A stretch of DNA of 17,948 bases from NCBI GenBank assembly GCA_964472195.1, contig CAYYJH010000059.1:1-17948 (forward strand), given 5' to 3'. The translations under genes were made by a program, and so were the position numbers. The notes below the pieces were generated by a model. That model had not been told where the DNA came from. It worked only from the letters and a program-made list of their open reading frames with translations, and made no database searches. The stretch comes from BS750m-G4 sp964472195. Lineage in GTDB: Bacteria > Bacteroidota > Ignavibacteria > Tepidaquicellales > Tepidaquicellaceae. Shown piece after piece: positions 7,534 through 16,593 of this stretch; positions within the stretch are counted from its first letter, which is position 1, and every line of letters starts with the position of its first letter.

Positions 7534-9060
7534 TTAATAAGTTTTTAACTCTCCAATTTCAGATTCAACATCCTTAAGAATTTCACGTCTTTTCACAGCT
7601 AACATCATTTTGTTATGGTCTTTATAAAGCGGACGGTCTTCATCCAGATGGTCTATGATTTTCCTTACAGATGAATGTGCAATTTGCGTCCCTTTCCCAA
7701 ATTTAAATTCTCTGAAATCCAAAGCTTGTGCAGCAGCTATAAATTCAATGCCGAGTATTCCATAGGCATTATCAAGTATAGTGCGGGTTTTTAAAGCAGT
7801 ATTCATTCCCATGCTGACAAAATCCTCCTGGTCTGCAGCTGCAGGAATGGATTGGATGGATGCTGGGTTTGACAATATCCTTTGCTCTACTATCATCATA
7901 TCTGCTGTGTATTGACTAAGCATATGCCCTGAGAACATCCCTGCACCTTTTGTTAAAAATGCTGGTAGCCCAATACTTAACGCTGGATTTAATAATCTGT
8001 TTAATCTTCGTTCAGAAATTACACAGACCATAGTTATTGCAGCACCTAACATATCCAAAGGTACACTTATTGGGGAACCCTGAAAGTTAGCACCCGTTAA
8101 TACAATTTCATCTTCAGGAAGGAAGATCGGATTGTCTCCAACACCATTCAATTCAATTTCAATCTGGCTGCGAGTCCATCTTAATTGATCACGGGCTGCT
8201 CCGTTAACCTGCGGAGTTGAACGCATGCTGTATGCGTCCTGAACTTTTACTTTCATACCACCGAATAAATCGGATCCTTCTAACATTCTCTTGATATTTT
8301 CTGCAGAAGTAATTGCACCCTGGAATCCCCGAAGTTTATGAAGTCGTGTATCATAAGGTTTTAAATTTGCCATTAATGCTTCGAGTGTCATCGCTGCAGC
8401 GATGTCTGCTTGCTTAAAGAATCGTTCGGTCTCATATATTTGAATGCATGCCATTCCTGACATTACATTACTTCCATTAATTGAAGCAAGTCCGTCCCTG
8501 GCTTTTAATCCTGGAATTTTTATGTCAGCTTTTTCCATAGCAGTTTTACCGGGTAAACGTTCACCATTGTAAAAAGCTTCGCCTTCACCTAAGAGCAATA
8601 ATGCGATTTGACTCATTGGTGCAAGATCTCCACAAGCACCGACGCTGCCTTTCTCACAAACGACAGGTATAACACCTTTATTAAGCATATCCACATAAGT
8701 TTGTGTTATTTCCGGACGGCAGCCCGAGTGTCCATTCGCGTGAACGTTAATTCTTGTTAGCATTGCAGCTCTTACGTGTTCTATTGGAGCTGGTTCTCCA
8801 ATACCAGCAGAGTGGTTATAAATTAAATATCTTTGGAAATTCTTAACCTGTTCCTCCGTTAGAATAACTTCTGAAAACTCTCCTATACCCGTGTTCACGC
8901 CATACATTATTTCTTTTTCAGATATTTTCTTTTCAATAAATGTCCGGCACTTTTTTATTTTTTCAATTGCTTCTGGATGAAGTTCTGCTTTTTCCAAACC
9001 AAATGCAACTTTATATACATCTTCAATTTTTAAATCTTTTCCTGTAATAATAACTGACAT
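7534..9060 (-). CDS. hutH: Histidine ammonia-lyase family enzyme with Ala-Cys-Gly triad
   Basis: This 508-residue protein is a full-length MIO aromatic amino acid lyase of the HutH type, which deaminates L-histidine to urocanate. Its numbering runs almost in register with Pseudomonas putida HutH: Tyr53, His83 and Asn195 are at the same positions, and Gln274, Tyr277, Arg280 and Glu412 match Gln277, Tyr280, Arg283 and Glu414. His83 and Glu412 are the residues that favour histidine over Tyr/Phe. The MIO-forming triad is A142-C143-G144; the codon is TGT, where the family has Ser. Other departures are Gln327 in Asn-Phe-Gln-Gly (usually His) and Phe414 in Gln-Glu-Asp-Phe (usually His). GGGAGA precedes the ATG by four bases. 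No hutU, hutI or hutG gene lies nearby, so a histidine-degradation role is likely but not proven; another aromatic lyase or an aminomutase is possible. Confidence 0.88.
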   Translation of the reverse strand: MSVIITGKDLKIEDVYKVAFGLEKAELHPEAIEKIKKCRTFIEKKISEKEIMYGVNTGIGEFSEVILTEEQVKNFQRYLIYNHSAGIGEPAPIEHVRAAMLTRINVHANGHSGCRPEITQTYVDMLNKGVIPVVCEKGSVGACGDLAPMSQIALLLLGEGEAFYNGERLPGKTAMEKADIKIPGLKARDGLASINGSNVMSGMACIQIYETERFFKQADIAAAMTLEALMANLKPYDTRLHKLRGFQGAITSAENIKRMLEGSDLFGGMKVKVQDAYSMRSTPQVNGAARDQLRWTRSQIEIELNGVGDNPIFLPEDEIVLTGANFQGSPISVPLDMLGAAITMVCVISERRLNRLLNPALSIGLPAFLTKGAGMFSGHMLSQYTADMMIVEQRILSNPASIQSIPAAADQEDFVSMGMNTALKTRTILDNAYGILGIEFIAAAQALDFREFKFGKGTQIAHSSVRKIIDHLDEDRPLYKDHNKMMLAVKRREILKDVESEIGELKTY

Positions 9061-9064
9061 TTTA

Positions 9065-9070
9065 TCTCCC
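9065..9070 (-). promoter_or_regulatory. Shine-Dalgarno of the lyase gene
   Basis: On the minus strand GGGAGA lies four bases before the ATG at 9060. It fixes this start and is one of only two clear Shine-Dalgarno sequences in the window. Confidence 0.65.
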
Positions 9071-9254
9071 GTACTCTACCAATTCATAAAGTTTTAAAAT
9101 GTAAATATAGCATTCTAAAGTTTGTTATTAAATTCAAATTTAGATTTAAGGGAAGAATTTGATATGCTGTTTGTGGGAAGATATGTTTGTTATTGAGAGG
9201 GAGATATTATCTAATGCACTAAAATCATTTTTCGAGTTGGAATATATTATGAAT

Positions 9255-11279
9255 CTAATCAACAAAAACGAAATCTATTTTTTTAGTTGCCATATCAGTA
9301 CTGATTACTTTTATATTAACCTTATCACCGGCACGGTACATCTTATGTTTTCTTAAGCCTACCGCACAATGATTCTTAATATCATATTCGTAATAATCAT
9401 CTTCAATATCTTTAAACCGAACCATTCCTTCTATAAACAATTCATTGATCTCAACAAAAATTCCATTTTTTATAATACCTGAAATTATTCCTTCAAACTC
9501 ATCGCCTATATGATTATTTAAATATTCTATTTGTTTTAATTTAATAGTTTCTCTTTCAGCATTAACGGCATTTTGTTCCTGTTTAGAGCATTGTTTCGAT
9601 ACATCACGAATAATTTTCCTGTAATTATTTATTCTGTTATTCAAACCTTCTGGTTCTATAATATAATCGTATAACATTCTATGAACGATCAGATCAGGGT
9701 ATCTTCTTATTGGCGATGTAAAATGTGTGTAATACCGAAATCCTAAACCATAATGTCCGATGTTTTTATCTGTATAGACAGCTTTTGCCATAGACCGTAT
9801 TAGAAGATCATTAATTATGAACTCTTCAGGTTTTCCCTTAATTTTTTTCAAGAGCTCTCTAATCGAATTCTTATCGTTTATATTTAATGTGTATCCAAAT
9901 TGTTTTACATACTCAGACAGGTCTTTTAGTTTGTCAGCATCAGGATCGTCATGTACGCGGTATAAGAATGGGTAATCTAACTTTTTTTTCTTTTTCAGAT
10001 TGGTTAAAAATTTTGTTACACATCTGTTTGCGAGAAGCATAAATTCTTCTATCATCCTCATAGAATCAAGTCTTTGCTTCAATTTAATATCTTTTACCTT
10101 TCCCTGTTCATCCAAAATAAATTTGACTTCTTGAGTTTCAAAATCAATGCTATTCTCTTTCATCCTTATCCCGGTGAGCTTTTTAGAAATATCATGCATC
10201 TTCATAATTACATTTGAAAAATCACCCTTCTTTGTATCGATTATTTTTTGAACTTCATCATAAGTAAATCTTCTCTTACTGTTTATTATTGATTTTTTTA
10301 TTTCATAATTTTGAATTTCACAATTCCTGTTTAGTGTAATGAACACAGAGAAGGTTAGTCTGTCTTCGTTTGGTTTAAGTGAACAAATATCATTAGATAA
10401 ATTTTCCGGGAGCATTGGGACAACATGATTAACTAAATAATAACTTGTTCCACGCTTTAATGCTTCGATGTCAATATCTGTGTTTTCTCTTACATAATAT
10501 GATACATCAGCAATGTGTATGCCAATTTTACATTCTTTATTTTGTAATATTTCAATGGAAACTGCATCATCAAAATCTTTCGCATCATCGGGATCGATCG
10601 TAAAACATACATTCTCCCTTAAGTCTATTCTACCATCGAGGTCTAAGTGAAATTTTATTTCTTCTGATTGCTTGATTACATTCTCTGGGAATTCAGTTTT
10701 AAGTCCATATTTCTTTAATACAGATTTAAGTTCAACGTCTATTTCACCTGCTGTACCAAGAACCTCCTTTATTTTTCCTTCAGGTTCATCATTCCCAGAT
10801 TCTAATTCATCAGTATTAATAATTTCGCAAACGACTTTATCACCGTTTTTTGCCTTATTAAAATTTCTTTTGGAGATGAATATATCCTTCTTGAAAATTT
10901 TTGAATCGGGAATCACGAAACCATGATAAGCACTCTGGTCAAAAATACCGGTAACAAAAATATTTTCCTTGCTGATTACTTTTATTAACTTAGCATTGCT
11001 TAAACCTTTTTTTTTCTTTTTTGTTACGGCAAATTCTACTTTATCCCCGACAGCAAGTTTAACAGATTTCGTTGATTTTATTCTATTGTATTCCGTTTTC
11101 CCTTTCGGAGTTTTACTTCTGATTACAAATCTTCCGTTATGATCTATATCAATTTCTCCCTTTTGTACATTAAACCCGGTTTTATTCAAACTATAAAACT
11201 TTCCTTTTTTAAAAAGCTTTTGATTCTGAACTAATTCGTTAAGTAATTCTCTAAGTAATGCTCTATCGGAATTCTTCAT
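9255..11279 (-). CDS. rnr: Ribonuclease R (RNB exoribonuclease)
   Basis: RNase R is a processive 3'-5' exoribonuclease that can degrade structured RNA. OB-fold cold-shock domains occupy about residues 40-190. The catalytic RNB domain follows, with an I-D-P-D-D-A-K-D-F-D-D motif; counted from the upstream TTG its acidic residues are D234, D240, D242 and D243, spaced exactly like the four catalytic aspartates of RNase II. The conserved Thr-Ser-Pro-Ile-Arg-Arg-Tyr-Pro-Asp motif lies further on, and a C-terminal S1 domain covers about the last 85 residues. The long lysine-rich tail of the E. coli enzyme and most of its N-terminal helix-turn-helix extension are missing, so it is shorter (674-679 against about 813 residues). 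I chose the ATG at 11279; a TTG five codons upstream at 11294 is also open. It lies 94 bases after tamB. Confidence 0.94.
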   Translation of the reverse strand: MKNSDRALLRELLNELVQNQKLFKKGKFYSLNKTGFNVQKGEIDIDHNGRFVIRSKTPKGKTEYNRIKSTKSVKLAVGDKVEFAVTKKKKKGLSNAKLIKVISKENIFVTGIFDQSAYHGFVIPDSKIFKKDIFISKRNFNKAKNGDKVVCEIINTDELESGNDEPEGKIKEVLGTAGEIDVELKSVLKKYGLKTEFPENVIKQSEEIKFHLDLDGRIDLRENVCFTIDPDDAKDFDDAVSIEILQNKECKIGIHIADVSYYVRENTDIDIEALKRGTSYYLVNHVVPMLPENLSNDICSLKPNEDRLTFSVFITLNRNCEIQNYEIKKSIINSKRRFTYDEVQKIIDTKKGDFSNVIMKMHDISKKLTGIRMKENSIDFETQEVKFILDEQGKVKDIKLKQRLDSMRMIEEFMLLANRCVTKFLTNLKKKKKLDYPFLYRVHDDPDADKLKDLSEYVKQFGYTLNINDKNSIRELLKKIKGKPEEFIINDLLIRSMAKAVYTDKNIGHYGLGFRYYTHFTSPIRRYPDLIVHRMLYDYIIEPEGLNNRINNYRKIIRDVSKQCSKQEQNAVNAERETIKLKQIEYLNNHIGDEFEGIISGIIKNGIFVEINELFIEGMVRFKDIEDDYYEYDIKNHCAVGLRKHKMYRAGDKVNIKVISTDMATKKIDFVFVD

Positions 11280-11372
11280 CTCGAATTTATTCAAGATAGT
11301 GCTAAACTTAAATGATTTGTTACTGTTCTTCTGAAAAAAAATAATTATTTGTTTTCGCTTATTGATCGTTTG

Positions 11373-14300
11373 TTAAAATTTTATTTTATAAATTAAGAGA
11401 GCACCTGTTCTGTTATCAAAATTTATTACCGTTGTATTTTGCCGGAAGGGATCCACTAATCGTTCGAACTGGAAAATCAGGTTACTGGATATACTTTTTA
11501 TGTTAAGCAATTTATTAAGTGGATAATCGACTACAACATTTGTGTTTGTAAGATCAGTTAATATTTGTCCTCCAAACCTGACCGTCGCATCTCCGAGTTC
11601 TGCAGTAAACCTAATATCTGTATTAGATGCGAATGTTCCGCTTTGGTTTTCGCGATAACTGATTTCTGTATTTATGATGAAAGGAAGATAATCTTGAAAT
11701 GCCTCTGCAAGATAACTTGATATAAGAGAAGTTCCGATATTAGCTCCAACGCTCGATAAAAGATCGAGTCTTTGTGATGCGTTCAGTTCGTCCGGGAATC
11801 TTCCAAAGATAATAAAACTTAAGGCTTCTCCAGAGGGATCATCACCACCTTTGGAAACACCGTTTACAAGAACTTTCCATGTTAATTTTGGTTCAGATAC
11901 TTCACCTCTTACAGCAAGTTCAACGCGTACATCCCTAATGGCTTCGGGGTATGTGGGGTTGGATGTCTTCGTTTCGTAATAAGCATCAATGAGTAATTCA
12001 GGATTGAGCATGTTACCGGTAAATTCTAAACTGCCGCTTGCTTTAAAATTCCTGTAAAATTTATAGTAAGAATCATTACCGATTTTTACACTGCCTCTAA
12101 CCTGCATCGAATCGTTTTCATTATTATTTATGAACAGATTGGTATTTACATCGCCAAAGAACTCCTGACCTGTTTTAGGGTCTATAACAAGATTAATAAA
12201 TATATTACGTTCTGTTGTTACTGAAATATTATAAAAGAACTTACTCGGCGGAATTTGTTTTACCGTTGACGTATCATCTTCATCTTTAACTAATAATTTA
12301 TCGAACGGATCATAATTTCTTTGGTCGATTGTTTTTAGACTATCTTTAAGATTTATTAAGTAAACAATTAAACTATCTTTTTGAAAACTTGATGAATCTA
12401 TTTCAATCTTGTATACAAAATTATCGTTATAAGGATTGTAAATGTTTTGATTGCTTGATGGAATAATTACGTTACCTCTCTTGAGGATCAAATTTCCGGT
12501 CAAGTCTATTCTTTCTGAATTTCCCTTTATACGCAAGTGCGGATTACCACTTCCCGCATACAGCAATCCATAAATTCCCAATTCGTTTTTACTAACGGCA
12601 TCGTCAAGAATCTTTACATCTCCTGTCATTATTAAATCTATATCACTCAATTTAAGATTTGTGAAATCAACATAACCAGTTGTTGTTATAAACCTTCTTT
12701 CATCAGAAGGGACAAACAACTTCGACCACTGAAGTATCAGCTTTTGTTTGTCGGTTACTAAATTAGCGTCGAAGTTATATCTAACGCCGGTTAGATCAAC
12801 GGTGAATGCTCCTTTGTTTAATTTCATGTCCCCGGTTAGAAGGGGATTAATAGCATTACCTGCAACGTTTACTTTACCATTCATGGTTCCATCCAAATCT
12901 GTAATATCCGGGATTAACTGTTCTAATAATCTGATTTGAAAGTTGTTTGCATCCACGAACAAATTTACATCTTCTTCAAGAATATTAATGCTTGTATCTA
13001 TTTCTCCTGATTTTTTTAAGGGATTCTTTAAAGGTACATCACCATAAATTTTAAACTTACCTATATTATTGGGATTATAGAAAGCAATATCAGGTTTGAA
13101 ATTATTATCTTTATAATTAATTAATGCATCAAGTCTTCCCAATTTCATCTCACCAATGCTTAAAATATCTGAGTTTGCCTCAATGTGAATGACCGGTTTG
13201 TTCAGAGTACCATCATATTTAATCTCGAATCTTCTGATGTTACCCTGTATAAGATCGTTCTTATCTATGAAAGGATCAGATAATAATTGAAGGTCGGCTG
13301 TCTTTATACTTTTAGCAGAGATTTGTAGATCACTTCTGCCGTTTAGTGAATATTTACCTTTAATTTCTATTCTTTGGTTTCCATCTGCTATTTTAAAATT
13401 TTCAAAATTGATGTTTTTAATACTGTCAGCGATCTCGTAATTGAGTTTAATAGGTTTTTTATTTCCAAAATCATAATTCTTGTAAGTAAAACCGAGTGTA
13501 TCAAAGAGAATGTTTGTTTTCGATTCACTGAATCCGATTAATCCCTTTGTTTGAAGAATAAAACTTGTATCAAGATTACCGGTAAATTTAAAATTATTTT
13601 TATTATCTCGGATGTTAATGTTCACTGCGACGGTATCGAGCTTATTACCACCGGCTAAAACATCATACGATTTAATATTGAAGACAGTATTAGTTTTTTT
13701 AAGCTCGCTGGCGTAGTAACTATTAACGCTGAGGTTCAGAAGTCCTTTACTGAACATGAGTGTCGAATCCCGGTACTTGAAATCATTTATATCACCGACT
13801 GCACTGAATGAAAAATTGTTGCTTGAGTTGGTTATTTCACCCGAAAGATTTGCTTTAAACACTAAATTACTATCTCCTGTTAAAAAAGCAAATGGTATGA
13901 AGTCTTTGATCTTTAGTGCATACTTTACATTCAGGTTTTCATTACTTGAATAGCTCTGCGAAATTTCATTTCTTATTTCGTAAGGTTCATCTTGATGAAG
14001 AGCGAAGTAAGTGCTGTCCATTTCAAAACTTTTTTCGATTTCATCTGCAATGTTACTAATATTCTTTCCTAAGACTGTTCCCAACGTTGTTAATGTAAAT
14101 TGCCCTTTTGCTTCTAGGTCAAGAAAATTTGAGGTAAGCGATATCTTATTACCGGTAGATGTTCCTTCAACGATTGCAGTCAACGGAGTCTTCGGAATTA
14201 TGAAGTTGTTGTAGGAAGATGCTGCTATGTCAAATTTGAAATTCCCGGTGATGTTATCAGGCTCGAATCCTTCACCTTTTACATTAAACGCAAAATTTAA

Positions 14301-16055
14301 ATTGCTTTTATCGGAAGCATCTTTTGTAAATGAAGACACATCAAGATTTCTGCTTAATCCTTCGAGGTTATATTTGATTTTTTCAAGATTACTGAAATCG
14401 ACTTTACCTTTTACATTAGTAGTTAGAGAATTAGAAGAGTACTGAACTATGAGGTCAACATTACTGTTGCGTATATCCAATTTACCGGTCGATTTGGAAA
14501 TATTCTGTCCATAAAAAGATGATCCGGACATGTCGTAATTAACTTTAGCATTCAGAGTTCTGTAATCGAATCCCTGACCATCAGCTATAAAATCTACATT
14601 TAGGTTACTCTTAAGTTCATTATCCTTTACGATACTGCCTATATCAAGATTTTTCGTTTTCATATCTGTTCGGTAAACGATTTTATTTTGTTCTAAATCA
14701 AGAAATGTCTTTCCGTTTACATTTCCGGAACCTGACCTGATGTCATAATCAGAATTAAACCGCAGTGGTTTACCATCAAAAGAAAAATCTGCATGGACTA
14801 TTCCGACATGACTGTAATCGGGAATTGGCAGTCCGGGTAAATTTGCCTTTGTGTCATTCGGGTTTAATACTGAATTACTCACAACAACATTCATCGATAA
14901 ATCTTCCGGACTGTGCAAGTTTAATATTCTACCGGTTATATTAATATTTGAATTAGCTGTTTTAAGATTTAGTTTTTCTATCGGAAGATTCCCGTATTTA
15001 CCCTTTGCATTGATATCAAGGAAGATGTTACCTTTCATAAAATTTAAAACGGGTAAGAAAAAAGTGAGATCATCTGTGTTAAACCTGTCTAAAACTAAAT
15101 CTAAATTAACATCTTTATTCTTGAACTCTTCGTAATCGACACCTTCAAAAGGATCAAAATTGTTTAAGGAAGCAACTTTAATTATAATATTACTTCTTCC
15201 TGTTACAACTTCAACATTCTTCAATTCTGCAAGTTTATCTTCAGTCAGTTGAGCATCTAACATGCATTTTTTGATGTTGATAGGGGAGTTGGAACCGAAA
15301 CTGATGTTTTTAACGTTAACACTTTTCTCGTTAGGGAAATAGTCAGCAGAGAGGACAAGGTTAAGATCGATCAAATCGAAATTTTCCAGGTCAAAGCTTT
15401 TCAAAGAATCCATTTCGATTTCCCGTATTGGCAGATCTGAGTTTTTATCCGCCAGAAAACGAATATTGCCTTTCTTGATTTCAAAGTTGCTTACGATAAA
15501 TCCCCAATCAAATTCTTTTTTAACTGTATCTATAACTTCGGGTTTTTCAGGTTTCATCAGGTATTCAAAGTTCCATAAGAGACTGTCGTTTTCATCTTTG
15601 ACTTTTGTAATGTTTATTTGAGGATTAGCGAGCGTGAGAGAATTAACGAGGATCAATTTATTACCTATTTGTCCAAGATCGAAATCTACATCAAGGTAAT
15701 CGAACTTTATCAGAGTGTCTTTTTTAACAACGAGGTTAACTTTGTTTAATTTAAATCCCCCTAATATACTTCCTTCTATCGATTCCGCATAGACTATACT
15801 TTCTTTTCCCTTAAGGGATTCATTTACTTTATCGATTGCATACTGAAGAAGCCAGTTTTTAAAAAATGAGGTTTGTATTATAATCAAGAGAGCAATTATT
15901 AATAACATGAATCCAATGAAAGAGTATAGAAAAAATTTAAACAATCTTTTCCAGAAGCTTTTCTTATGCTTCGGCTTTTTTGTGTTTAATGGTTTTTCGG
16001 TTGTAATGGATTCACTTTCCTCGCTCGAAATTATTTTATCATTATCATCTGGCAT
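11373..16055 (-). CDS. tamB: TamB-family translocation and assembly protein (DUF490)
   Basis: This 1560-residue protein has the TamB architecture. A charged cytoplasmic N-terminus (about 1-35) is followed by one membrane anchor (about 36-60), then a very long periplasmic region of repeating beta strands rich in Asn, Asp, Ser and Lys, and a C-terminal DUF490 domain with the motif Gly-Glu-Ala-Leu-Ser-Phe-Ile-Ile-Phe-Gly-Arg near 1430. TamB-type AsmA-like proteins span the periplasm and form hydrophobic grooves that move phospholipids to, or help assemble proteins in, the outer membrane. The chain ends in Lys-Ile-Lys-Phe, a terminal aromatic reminiscent of outer-membrane beta signals. No TamA/Omp85 gene is in the window. 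The start is ATG at 16055, 56 bases after rfaE2, so co-transcription with the heptose genes is plausible. Family confidence is high. Confidence 0.9.
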   Translation of the reverse strand: MPDDNDKIISSEESESITTEKPLNTKKPKHKKSFWKRLFKFFLYSFIGFMLLIIALLIIIQTSFFKNWLLQYAIDKVNESLKGKESIVYAESIEGSILGGFKLNKVNLVVKKDTLIKFDYLDVDFDLGQIGNKLILVNSLTLANPQINITKVKDENDSLLWNFEYLMKPEKPEVIDTVKKEFDWGFIVSNFEIKKGNIRFLADKNSDLPIREIEMDSLKSFDLENFDLIDLNLVLSADYFPNEKSVNVKNISFGSNSPINIKKCMLDAQLTEDKLAELKNVEVVTGRSNIIIKVASLNNFDPFEGVDYEEFKNKDVNLDLVLDRFNTDDLTFFLPVLNFMKGNIFLDINAKGKYGNLPIEKLNLKTANSNINITGRILNLHSPEDLSMNVVVSNSVLNPNDTKANLPGLPIPDYSHVGIVHADFSFDGKPLRFNSDYDIRSGSGNVNGKTFLDLEQNKIVYRTDMKTKNLDIGSIVKDNELKSNLNVDFIADGQGFDYRTLNAKVNYDMSGSSFYGQNISKSTGKLDIRNSNVDLIVQYSSNSLTTNVKGKVDFSNLEKIKYNLEGLSRNLDVSSFTKDASDKSNLNFAFNVKGEGFEPDNITGNFKFDIAASSYNNFIIPKTPLTAIVEGTSTGNKISLTSNFLDLEAKGQFTLTTLGTVLGKNISNIADEIEKSFEMDSTYFALHQDEPYEIRNEISQSYSSNENLNVKYALKIKDFIPFAFLTGDSNLVFKANLSGEITNSSNNFSFSAVGDINDFKYRDSTLMFSKGLLNLSVNSYYASELKKTNTVFNIKSYDVLAGGNKLDTVAVNINIRDNKNNFKFTGNLDTSFILQTKGLIGFSESKTNILFDTLGFTYKNYDFGNKKPIKLNYEIADSIKNINFENFKIADGNQRIEIKGKYSLNGRSDLQISAKSIKTADLQLLSDPFIDKNDLIQGNIRRFEIKYDGTLNKPVIHIEANSDILSIGEMKLGRLDALINYKDNNFKPDIAFYNPNNIGKFKIYGDVPLKNPLKKSGEIDTSINILEEDVNLFVDANNFQIRLLEQLIPDITDLDGTMNGKVNVAGNAINPLLTGDMKLNKGAFTVDLTGVRYNFDANLVTDKQKLILQWSKLFVPSDERRFITTTGYVDFTNLKLSDIDLIMTGDVKILDDAVSKNELGIYGLLYAGSGNPHLRIKGNSERIDLTGNLILKRGNVIIPSSNQNIYNPYNDNFVYKIEIDSSSFQKDSLIVYLINLKDSLKTIDQRNYDPFDKLLVKDEDDTSTVKQIPPSKFFYNISVTTERNIFINLVIDPKTGQEFFGDVNTNLFINNNENDSMQVRGSVKIGNDSYYKFYRNFKASGSLEFTGNMLNPELLIDAYYETKTSNPTYPEAIRDVRVELAVRGEVSEPKLTWKVLVNGVSKGGDDPSGEALSFIIFGRFPDELNASQRLDLLSSVGANIGTSLISSYLAEAFQDYLPFIINTEISYRENQSGTFASNTDIRFTAELGDATVRFGGQILTDLTNTNVVVDYPLNKLLNIKSISSNLIFQFERLVDPFRQNTTVINFDNRTGALLIYKIKF

Positions 16056-16111
16056 CTACTGAAGGTATTTTTGGAATGCGAAATTTTTCTTCTTAAACTA
16101 TTAGATATAGT

Positions 16112-16582
16112 TTATGTTTCTCCTGATATTTTATCGATTAATGAAGTTGTGGAATAATTATCTACAAACTTTAAGCTTATAACTTTGCCGCCGTTTGCTT
16201 TTATAATGTCTGAACCCACTATATCTTTTTCTTTCCAATCACCACCTTTGACAAGAAAATCGGGCAAAATATTTTTTATTAGGTCGTAAGGTGTATCTTC
16301 ATTAAAAATTATGACATAATCAACAGCTTTTATGTTGTCCAGAACAAAAGCTCTGTCGTTTTCATTGTTGAAAGGTCGATTAGAACCCTTATCTAATTTA
16401 TTAGCAGAGCTATCTGAATTTAAACCAACAATTAGGAAATCTCCCAATGATTTAGCTTCGTTTAGATATGTCACATGACCTCGATGTATAAGGTCGAAAC
16501 ACCCGTTCGTAAAAACAAGTTTTTTATTTTTCTTTTTTATATCCTGCCTTATGTTGTGAAATTCCTGAAGAGATATGACCAC
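16112..16582 (-). CDS. rfaE2: Heptose 1-phosphate adenylyltransferase (RfaE2)
   Basis: This 156-residue nucleotidyltransferase corresponds to the C-terminal half of E. coli HldE. It transfers AMP from ATP to D-glycero-beta-D-manno-heptose 1-phosphate, giving ADP-heptose for the LPS inner core. The nucleotidyltransferase signature is clear: T-N-G-C-F-D at 25-30 and H33-R-G-H36. They are followed by an N-S-D near 56-58, an Arg-Pro-Phe-Asn-Asn-Glu-Asn-Asp-Arg segment around 70-78, the Lys-Gly-Gly-Asp-Trp motif near 113, and a Tyr-Ser-Thr-Thr-Ser stretch in place of the usual Ser-Ser-Thr near the end. The start is a GTG at 16582, eleven bases after the rfaE1 stop; no ATG is available before the active site. 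In this organism kinase and transferase are separate genes, unlike the fused hldE of enterobacteria. Confidence 0.93.
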   Translation of the reverse strand: MVISLQEFHNIRQDIKKKNKKLVFTNGCFDLIHRGHVTYLNEAKSLGDFLIVGLNSDSSANKLDKGSNRPFNNENDRAFVLDNIKAVDYVIIFNEDTPYDLIKNILPDFLVKGGDWKEKDIVGSDIIKANGGKVISLKFVDNYSTTSLIDKISGET

Positions 16583-16593
16583 GATGTTACATT

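Noticed and set aside
9159..9356. Plus-strand open frame of 65 codons between the lyase and rnr genes
   Set aside because: It has no ribosome binding site, overlaps the end of rnr on the other strand, and its composition looks like translated noncoding AT-rich DNA.
10672..10926. Plus-strand frame inside rnr (and similar frames inside tamB, purF and rfaE1)
   Set aside because: These lie entirely antisense to well-supported genes and give Ser/Phe/Leu-rich peptides with no domain features.
11373..16055. tamB as an adhesin or other giant surface protein
   Set aside because: The N-terminal membrane anchor without a signal cleavage site and the C-terminal DUF490 motif fit TamB, not a T9SS or autotransporter adhesin.
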